From the NCBI RefSeq assembly GCF_004359215.1, contig NC_090624.1, forward strand, positions 2,044,517 through 2,108,516: a stretch of DNA of 64,000 nt, written 5' to 3'. The position numbers were made by a program, and so were the translations under genes. The notes under the pieces are model-generated. The model was not told the DNA's origin and made no database searches. It worked only from the letters and a program-made list of their open reading frames with translations. This stretch comes from Bremia lactucae (taxonomy: Eukaryota > Oomycota > Peronosporomycetes > Peronosporales > Peronosporaceae). How positions within the stretch are numbered: position 1 is the stretch's first letter; each line of letters begins with the position of its first letter. This document shows positions 56,397 to 64,000 of this stretch, piece after piece.

Positions 56397-59024
56397 CGTT
56401 CTTGTCAACGCGATGAAAAACTAGTAGTGGCGCGACGATCTGCGAGTTACACCGGTACTAAGCTTCGATTTGGGTATGCAGACTTACTAATTCCAACCTT
56501 AAAAAAATCAAAATTACAATGGCAGAATGTTCTCGAGCTACGACATCCGGAGAACGAGGTCTTATCTCCCATCAACTCTAAGCACTATTTGCTAGACGCG
56601 TGTGTTTGAAAAGTCTCTCATCTTTAAGGTACATCTTGACTTCAGCTTGAAATCACCAATTAGGGTGATGAATTCGAGGGTAACGTCTTGTCGTAATTGC
56701 CTCCTAAATCACGATATAAACTTAATCTTCTAACAAAGAGTGTTCTGCGCTTAATAAACTAGAGCATTTTATACCCTGACTCGTAAGGGTTCATTTGGGC
56801 GACGGCGCGTCCAAAGGGCAAAACCGCGTCTCTTGTTGCTCACCTATGCAACCGCAACGATTCTTTTAATTGCTTATAAAAAAATCCTAGCCAGATGATC
56901 GTATTAAATGCTTTCCTGAATTTGATTGAAATTATTTTTTTGTCTGGTATTACGGTTTCGACTTTCACTCGGCACGGAATTTTGACTTCGACCAGCACCA
57001 TTCGTGCTAAGTCAGACCGCCGACCTCCACGAGCTCGACATTTAACTAATTTTGAGCTAGGTGACCGGATCCGCTTCTTAGCACATTAAAGCTCTTCGAG
57101 CAGCTCCCAACGGGCAACCTCGTTGAAAGGAGGAGGATACACTTGGAATTGGCAGTCTTAGCCGTGGTTTTCCATAGAATTGTAACCTAGGCCATAAATC
57201 ATGTCCACTAGAAGCATGCGTAAATTTGTACGCAAACTTACGTGGGAGTGCTAACAAAAAGACATAAGTGAGTCTTGTACGCTTCATTCGATTGCATAAC
57301 GGTCACTGTCATAATCCTATGAGAACGGTCCGAATATTGAACTTCATTCGAAGGCGGTGTATCTCCGCATTGAGAAGAAGCTGAAAGGCAACGTTCAAAA
57401 CCTTCTTAATTTACGTGAGCGGCTGACATTGCCGCGGCACACGTGATTATTTCTGCCTCGCGAAAATAGGTGAAGAATTTGTCTCAAATTTATATGTATT
57501 ACCCTTATGTTGTACTGGTTCGGCGAATCAATTTGAATTTAAAAGGGGACCGGGACGAGCTCGCTCTCGTGTTCGCATTCATTTGAACGTATTGCTCTAG
57601 GACGCTCTGCGTAAATAATTGACGGATTCCTTCTACCTCCAATTTGGTGTAGTTCTTATGCAGGGTTTCATACCTCGCTTGAAAGGGATTACTGCTTATT
57701 TTTTTTAGTCCAGCTCCACGGTTATTGACCTTTGAACAGAGGTTTACCGCGTTGTTTAGGTAATTTATCGTATAGTAGCTATTATGTCCGTCCGAAAAGA
57801 AAAGTTATATTCGCACCCTTTTACTTAAATTCTCACCCTTTCAGCAAATTCTTATAATCTCACCCCCCTCAAGCTTCTCCGGCTGAAAACCTATATTTGG
57901 GATTATATGTAGCTGAAGGAGCGCAATGGACAATTTGTGCACAACTATTTTGATGGCTGACCAAATATTTATACCCATTGTAGTTTAAAAGTTGATTTGG
58001 GAATGTAATCGCTGCACAAATAATCTTTTTGTGTCTGCTAACGTCGGGCAGATGCTTGCTCTTCTATCCAAATGCTCCTAATAGCCCCCATCTACGCTGA
58101 AATGCTCTCCCTTTTCGATTGACAGCTTACAATTATCTCAGTCATACCAGCAACTAGTGGTGCTCGCATCATCTTTATGAAGTAAGATGGTCCGTTTTTA
58201 AATTAAAGTCGTTTTATCGTATTAATACAGATAAATGATTACTTAATTCCGCTCAGTAACTCAATAAAACAAAACATTTGGCGTTGCATTTGCAAAAAAA
58301 TTTAAATGAGTAAAAACAGTGCCGTGACTGTAGCTATATAAGGCATTTCCGTTTCTAGCTGCATGGATCCAAAGCGGCGATAGTAGTAGTGCCATGGAGA
58401 TGTTTCCTTTTTTTGCGACGGTTCGCTCAGCCGGCGGCCCTGCGACATATATGGTCGCTGTCGCGCTACATCCTACCTTCGTATTGGTGAATGATATCAC
58501 ATATACTTTATGCAAAGACTAAATCCCTTGTTGCGGTCGGCCAGTAGTACTGGGTCCTTTGTCTGCAGCAACGGGCGTAACTGCGGCATACAAAATTGGC
58601 TAGTGGCTCACTCGCTCATACTTAGGCTCCGACCATTTGGCAAACGAGACGATCGATTTTTATTGATTAGAAGAATAATGCTATTGCTAGGTCGGAGCAC
58701 AGCACTAAAAGTTTTGTGCTGCGTTGCGAGTCGGAAATCTTCATCCCTATAATAAAAGTTGTGGTTTTACGAATTTTCAGACGTCCTTCTTCGTAGAAGT
58801 AACTCGCGTTTAGGGCATCTCAACACAAATCACTCGGGTGATTATTTTGAACTGTTTTGTCGGACGACGAGTAATCGTCAGCAGTAAAATATAGGAGGTT
58901 TCTATACGTTTCCGTAAGTAATTGCTCAACGTTCGGTTCAGTGTAGTGGTTAACGCCACGCCAACTCAACTTTCCGCGCTCGCACGCTTCTCAGGTTCAC
59001 ATCGAAATTATCGTTTTAAAAGTC
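56397..59024. other. Long intergenic region left of the RING gene
   Basis: About 2.6 kb with only short frames, the longest around 60-84 codons (for example 58261-58515 minus and 56427-56609 plus), none recognised. No LTR of the families above is seen. The last few hundred bases must include the RING gene promoter. Confidence 0.4.
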
Positions 59025-60065
59025 ATGGCTATCAGAGAACGCAATAATAATGAGACGAGGCAAGTCAAACTTGTGCACGTTGCTACTATCAATGCTTGCA
59101 GCGCTTCCGCACAACGACGAATGCGAAAAATGAATGAAGATTTTCGGCCGTCTAGCTTCAGATTCATGGTGCAAGCGCATTTGTTCTGCATTGGTACGTC
59201 AGTCGTGTACCGATTGACTCTCTCCTTAATCGCCACGAGTCCCTCCTACGTGGAAACAAATGACTCGACGAGATTGGCAACCCATGGTGGACATACGATG
59301 CCATCGTCGTGGGTCGTTGCAATGGGCCAAACCAAACTTTGTAATTTTTTTGTGCAAATGAACAAAATTTTGCACCATTCATCCACGATCCAACGCCTCA
59401 GTGCACCAGCGAAGATGCGGTGTCAAGACTCGAGTGTCGAATGGAAGCCCTTTGAAGTTTTTCTACGGGCCTTATCTGAATTATTTCAACGATGTGAAGG
59501 TCTACAATATGCGGTGTTTACAACCAAAGTTGACGCTAATACTGTAATGGAAGGAAAAATGCGCGTTGAATGCTTTTTATCGGACTGCTGGAGAGCACTC
59601 GAGGTTATTCTTCCAGCCCTTGCGGTGGAGCCCTACCTTCCAGCAACGTGGGGACGTGACATGATCTGTATCTATCTGTTGATGCATGACTTTTTTTCGC
59701 TACCCCAGGGCGTGCTCGACACTAACCGCACGTATGCGAACGCTGTACTTAGTCTCGAAGATATCGTAGAGCGACTACCTATCCACTCGACGCATACGTG
59801 TAGTATTTGTTTGGAGTCTTTAATGTCATGTGAGACACAACAAATGGAACTTCTCGAAAGTGACCAGGAGCACAGCAGCGGAAGCGACCATGGCTTATAT
59901 GCAAATAGCAAAAATAGCAAAGGTGAAGCTATTCAGGAACATAACGCTTTTCCTGTCAAGTTGCCCTGTGCTCACGTATTCCATGAAAATTGCATCATGT
60001 CGTGGCTGCGCCATAACCCGAGCTGCCCCGAGTGCCGCGCCCTCGTCGGCTCGGCGCTGTGCTAG
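59025..60065 (+). CDS. RING-H2 finger protein, probable E3 ubiquitin ligase
   Basis: A 346-residue intronless protein. A C-terminal RING-H2 finger spans about residues 259-340: CSICLE, then an unusually long acidic and serine-rich loop of about 45 residues (ESDQEHSSGSDHG), then LPCAHVFHENCIMSWLRHNP and CPEC. This gives the C-C-C-H-H-C-C-C pattern expected to bind two zinc ions and recruit an E2 enzyme. The N-terminal 250 residues are helical with scattered Cys and no domain I recognise; no transmembrane segment is evident. Substrate unknown. The start at ATG 59025 (MAIRERNNNE) is the first in frame. Confidence 0.85.
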   Translation: MAIRERNNNETRQVKLVHVATINACSASAQRRMRKMNEDFRPSSFRFMVQAHLFCIGTSVVYRLTLSLIATSPSYVETNDSTRLATHGGHTMPSSWVVAMGQTKLCNFFVQMNKILHHSSTIQRLSAPAKMRCQDSSVEWKPFEVFLRALSELFQRCEGLQYAVFTTKVDANTVMEGKMRVECFLSDCWRALEVILPALAVEPYLPATWGRDMICIYLLMHDFFSLPQGVLDTNRTYANAVLSLEDIVERLPIHSTHTCSICLESLMSCETQQMELLESDQEHSSGSDHGLYANSKNSKGEAIQEHNAFPVKLPCAHVFHENCIMSWLRHNPSCPECRALVGSALC

Positions 60066-60860
60066 TAAGCTTTTATTTAATAATATGATTAACGACGACA
60101 CGACAATATTCGCAAGCGCACTATGTATTATTAACCAAGTATCTTTACAATAAATAATTGACATTCCATAAATTGCTTGCTACAATATAGGTATTTCATA
60201 AAAGACTTTGTCAAATGCATTATTACTGCTAACAGCAATCGAATTTCTAAGTAAGCAAGAAAAGGATTCCAGCGCTATGTACGCTTGCAATTTATCACGG
60301 GAGCGCAAATTAAAGTAGCAGCATGCAGGTGGCATTGTTCTTGAATTCGCGCTAAAGACAGGTGTTGCATCAAGATTAATATCTTGCGTTTGAAAAACAA
60401 AGGCGAAGTATTCAATTACGAGCTGCTGTGTCAAGAGTTTTTTGTTTGTCTCTTCAAATTTCAAGCTCTAGCTCATTATCTGTACATTATCAGTGATCGC
60501 AAGGCAACATACAATCTTTTGAAATCCTGTTAAAAACTTAATTGAGGAGAAGGTTTTGGTGAAATCACTTCTCTTCAAATAACCCCAAAGACATCAATTA
60601 GATTACAAATTTACTGCGAATTGAGTGCAGTTTGCTTGCCACCGTCTCCCTGATGTCATACATAGGGCAATATAAATATAAACATTTGAAAAGTCTCCAA
60701 TATAATTATGTGTGCATCTGACTGATGTGAAATTGTAATGCGCACTTCTTCTGTGCACAATGTGCTGTGACCCATTCGTTAAATTTATGCAAAATACGTT
60801 ATTCCTTTCCTAAAGTGGGACTCAAAAAAATGAAACTTTTTTTTGTCAAAGTCGGTTCTT
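60066..60860. other. Intergenic region between RING and UVSSA-like genes
   Basis: About 795 bp, AT-rich. A 94-codon open frame on the minus strand (60464-60180) lacks an ATG start and is preceded by a stop, so it is not annotated as a gene. The right end carries the promoter of the next gene. Confidence 0.4.
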
Positions 60861-62235
60861 ATGAATCACGCAACCGTTGACAGCCTTAACACTGAGAACG
60901 AAGCCGCTCGCTTTGACGAGATTCTAAAGAGCTACTTTCAAGCATCTGCAAGCACACACAAGCGTCTTCGAATTCACAGGCAGCAGCATGCATCATCAAA
61001 TTCGATAGAAGAGGATCAAGAGAAGCTCTTACAGCAACTTAAGCGACTGTTACGTGACGCCAAAGCCGCTGATCAATCTCGATACATCCAACGAATCTTG
61101 AAAGCAATACTTTTCCAATTCAAGCAGGCCAAGAAATCGCCTTTTGCTCCAAAGAGGGTTCGTTCAAAAGACTAGAAGCTTATTATATTTTTTTGGTGTC
61201 ATTAGATGTGTCTTGTAGGCTGTGGAACTATGTCGAGAAATTTTTAAACGGTCGTCACTTTTTCGAGCACTAATCGCCGCCAAGGCGGCCTTTTTTTTTG
61301 ATCAATTATTGCTTTCAGCAGGTGAAAATTCGAGTGCGAATGTATCAAAAGCTTTACGAGCTCGTTGTCGCGAGTCGAAGCAATTAATGACAGTTTTAAC
61401 ATTGATTGAGACGTGGCAAGAGGATTTTGGCCACAAGTATCCTTCGCTCGTGGCGGGCTATAGTGTGCTGGTGGAACGAGGATATATCTTTCCACACGAG
61501 CGTGAAAAGAAGCAAAACGAAAGCGAACATAAAGAAGCAACTGATACGCATCACAAGCGATTGAATCAGGCCAAGAAACAACAGCGCGATCGTGAAATGA
61601 AACGAATTGTACCAGAAATGGAGCACGTATTGATTGAAATGCATCAGGTGTTTGAGATATTAGTCCCGACATTGGATTCGTTGTATTTGGAAAATTCCGA
61701 TGAAGTCAAGAGCGTGGAAGCACACGAGACTGAAGAAGAGGAGGAGATTGAGTGGGAAAGCGTGAATTCAGAAAATGAGGAGGCTCCAGTCGACAATTAC
61801 ACGCACGATTGTGACAGCGAAGTTGGTGTCGAAGCAATGGATATGAACGAGATTGTGCAAGCTTACGGACTTGGTAGTTCGTCGTACCGACTGACGATTG
61901 AAATTTCGAAAAATATATGTGAAGAATCGTCAGAAAACGACGCACTGTTTAAAAGCCTTGCGGACGGTGCCCTTTGCATTCGAAAACGCTTTTTGCCAAT
62001 ACTAAAAGACTGGGAGCAACATTCTACGCTCGAAAAGCACTCATCCCAGTCTCAGCGTGACGTTTTGAAACGAATTAAGCACCTCCAAGATCAGATGACA
62101 CGTGCATTACTTCAATGGGAAGACCTCAGTCAAGGATCGAGACACTTTCAGCAAGAAAAAGCTGCGGTATCTGCTATTGTCTCAATGCCTCTTGACTCGT
62201 ACAAGCTGCCAATGAAGCGGAAACAATATCAATAA
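60861..62235 (+). CDS. UVSSA: UVSSA-like protein, short form
   Basis: UVSSA acts in transcription-coupled nucleotide excision repair, linking stalled RNA polymerase II to TFIIH and stabilising CSB. Two exons are inferred, 60861-61157 and 61219-62235, with a 61 bp GT-AG intron in phase 0, giving about 437 residues. The N-terminal half looks like the VHS-type helical domain (ELCREIFKRSSLFRALI, ETWQEDFGHKYPSLVAGYSV, MKRIVPEMEHVLIEMHQVF). An acidic loop (EEEEEIEWESVN) follows, and then a conserved segment QAYGLGSSSYRLTIEI near residue 312-327 and IRKRFLPILKDWEQH, matching the middle of human UVSSA. The protein stops about 100 residues later and lacks the C-terminal DUF2043 zinc region. It could be a true short form, or further exons lie elsewhere; the next gene is close and convergent. 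Confidence 0.75.
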
Positions 62236-62437
62236 CACTTGAAGCTTTAAGACATTCCATTTGCAAACATACTTTTCACGCAAACAATGTCAAAAAAATG
62301 GTTTTTAAAATAAAAATACCACACGACTGCTTAAATCGAAGAAATCTTCTATTTACAATAATCAAAGTACAGAATTTTGTACATATTTGTCACAAGGCTT
62401 CTTAAAACCTTTCATCTCGATGCAAAGCTTGCTGCTA

Positions 62438-64000
62438 TCATCGCAACTTGCTCGGCGTTGAATCGTGAGGCGAGAGATTTCTTTTCACACGCCTAGAAGA
62501 CAATTTGCGTGAGGAAACCGAGGTCAAAGCCGTGTTATGAAATAGCATTTTCGCCGAGGTAGGCACTGCTGTAGTCGTGACACTTTGTCGTCGTAAAGGA
62601 GCCGGCGTAAGTTCACTTGAGTTCATGATTCCACGTAAATTGGCTACTAAATCCGGTGACACCCATGGCGACTTGAATCGACAAAGTTCTCGTGCGCAAC
62701 AACTTTTTGTGACTGGCGAACAAGAAGCCGCAAATACTTTTTGCGCAATGGTATTGCGTTTTACGTGAGCAAATCCGGACTCAACCTTTCGTGGCTGCTT
62801 CAGTAATGATGCCACCAAAAGTCGGCTTTCACATTGAGACTCTTCCTCTGCTCGCTCGCGTCTTAATTGTGCCAAACGACAGTTCATGGTCTCCGGCACA
62901 CGCCCTGAAGTCTGTGAACGCTGATAACGACGATTATTGTTTGGTGCAAGCCGCTTGATCCTTCGAAACGTACCTGCGCACATTTCTGTCGGAATCAAGG
63001 CCGAGAAAGAAGCTGCTTTTAACGCCACGGGGTCGATCGATCTCTGGTCCCCACGAGACGCTTCAATAGCCATGCAACTTGCGTGCAAGCTTGCGGCTAG
63101 TTCGGGTTGACAAGTTTGCTGCCTCCCTTGTTTCATTGCCTGCTTTGTATCAAGAGCATTTTCTGTTGCTGGTAATAATGGCGACAAATACTCACTAGCA
63201 TCTTGATGGCCGAGCGATTGAGAAGAAATCGATAGTTGCAATGATAGTGGCATCACGTCACTTTGTGAAATACTCGAGCGTCCGCTGTCTGTTTTTTCCG
63301 TCACGTGAAATGCCACGTCACTTTCAAAATGACCCGATAAGGTGCTTGATGGAGACACAGAGGCATTGTGATCACTTGTATCAAGCATCGAATTGAATTC
63401 CACACTCGAGAGGTCGAAGGTTTCTCGAATTTTGATAAATTGTTCATAACTCTCGTCATTTCTCTTTACTTCTTCTGGATGGCTCTTGCGTAGTATACTA
63501 TGACAATCTTCGTCTTCTTCAGCCTCGGAGATCACGACGTTCATTGGGTCCTGAATTTGACAAACCTGCTCCACAAGCTCCTTCAATGCACCGCTTCTCG
63601 TGACTTTTGAAAAGACTGAGGTGGACCGTGTTGAATGTTCTACAACATTTGCCCTTTGCTCTCGTTGCACGAATTCTACAGTTCTTCGCTTCAATTGATC
63701 ACTACTATCGGACTCGGAGCTATATTCACAATCTCGCCTACGACTACAACGCTGTCGCGAGCGCAAAGGTGGCAAATGTACGGGCGTCCTTTGCTCTGAT
63801 GATCGACAACACGTGTCTTCAATGGCTTGCCTTGCAATACCTCGGTGTTTTAAATCGCGTCGACTGTTTCCATAGATTTCTGTGCCGATATTTGTCGTAC
63901 AAGTCAAGGTATCAAGATTTCGTTCATCATCGCTCTCTGTGAATCGAGATAAGTGGCTAACCCCACAAACACTACTGGCCTGAGCTATACAAATCGAACA
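62438..64000 (-). CDS. Unrecognised Ser/Arg-rich protein, 5' end outside window
   Basis: Minus-strand frame open from the right edge of the window to a stop at 62438, at least 520 residues; no ATG needs to lie inside the window. The sequence is low-complexity and probably disordered: basic stretches (RSRQRCSRRRD), acidic and serine-rich parts (SESDSSD, SEAEEDEDCHS) and a C-terminal region with SPWVSPDLVANLRGIMNSSE, RRVKRNLSP and basic residues. No catalytic motif or known domain is seen. Proline-directed SP/TP sites (SPSSTLS, LSPHDSTPS) suggest a phosphorylated regulatory or cytoskeletal protein, but this is inference. It is convergent with the UVSSA-like gene, 202 bp apart. Confidence 0.7.
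   Translation of the reverse strand, partial: CSICIAQASSVCGVSHLSRFTESDDERNLDTLTCTTNIGTEIYGNSRRDLKHRGIARQAIEDTCCRSSEQRTPVHLPPLRSRQRCSRRRDCEYSSESDSSDQLKRRTVEFVQREQRANVVEHSTRSTSVFSKVTRSGALKELVEQVCQIQDPMNVVISEAEEDEDCHSILRKSHPEEVKRNDESYEQFIKIRETFDLSSVEFNSMLDTSDHNASVSPSSTLSGHFESDVAFHVTEKTDSGRSSISQSDVMPLSLQLSISSQSLGHQDASEYLSPLLPATENALDTKQAMKQGRQQTCQPELAASLHASCMAIEASRGDQRSIDPVALKAASFSALIPTEMCAGTFRRIKRLAPNNNRRYQRSQTSGRVPETMNCRLAQLRRERAEEESQCESRLLVASLLKQPRKVESGFAHVKRNTIAQKVFAASCSPVTKSCCARELCRFKSPWVSPDLVANLRGIMNSSELTPAPLRRQSVTTTAVPTSAKMLFHNTALTSVSSRKLSSRRVKRNLSPHDSTPSKLR

Noticed and set aside
58936..58990. tRNA-like start (ggttcagtgtagtggttaacgc)
   Set aside because: It resembles a tRNA A-box half, but no B box or acceptor stem partner follows, so no tRNA gene is called.
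60180..60464. 94-codon minus-strand frame between RING and UVSSA-like genes
   Set aside because: No ATG start, an in-frame stop directly upstream and no recognisable motif.
1..64000. CRISPR arrays, operons or bacterial ribosome-binding sites
   Set aside because: Spliced genes, chromoviruses and SINEs show a eukaryotic genome; no regularly spaced short direct repeats were seen.

Overview
The window reads as nuclear DNA of a plant-pathogenic oomycete, most likely Peronosporaceae (Phytophthora or a downy mildew). Reasons: short GT-AG introns of about 60-80 bp in otherwise compact genes, conserved eukaryotic single-copy genes, a secreted giant protein built from tandem LWY-like helical modules, chromodomain Ty3/gypsy elements with retropepsin motif DCGA, and a tRNA-derived SINE. 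The species cannot be named from the sequence alone.

Layout. 1-2,631: an assembly scrap of the importin gene, a single N, then a deleted Ty3/gypsy element. 2,808-6,353: intact importin-5 (karyopherin beta) gene. 6,500-16,470: relics, comprising a decayed piece of the effector gene, then head-to-tail decayed copies of the importin gene on the minus strand, ending in a recent truncated importin pseudogene. 16,673-24,731: giant secreted LWY-repeat effector candidate, interrupted by an N with a 2.59 kb duplicated block. 24,740-30,330: more decayed importin copies, first on the minus strand and then on the plus strand, so the effector gene sits between inverted importin arrays.

30,827-37,416 is a compact cluster of conserved genes: PIG-N (GPI ethanolamine phosphate transferase 1), Mediator subunit 4, a PP2C phosphatase and PDCD5. 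38,100-56,303 is a nest of retroelements: a minus-strand chromovirus fragment carrying a long antisense coiled-coil reading frame, a plus-strand gypsy 5' half, a second gypsy pol fragment, a nearly full-length Ty1/copia element (LTRs and a 5-bp target duplication visible) that itself carries two tandem SINEs in its integrase, and a head-to-head LTR pair. 59,025-64,000 returns to genes: a RING-H2 E3 ligase candidate, a short UVSSA-like protein (transcription-coupled repair), and an unrecognised serine-rich protein running off the right edge.

Two themes stand out. The importin-5 gene has been repeatedly copied, inverted and decayed around a fast-evolving effector gene, and one older effector relic was carried along with an inverted importin copy. 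Second, single Ns at 317, 21,770 and 47,880 each sit beside a block repeated elsewhere in the window, so part of the apparent duplication is probably assembly or haplotype artefact. The boundaries of decayed repeats given here are estimates made by eye.
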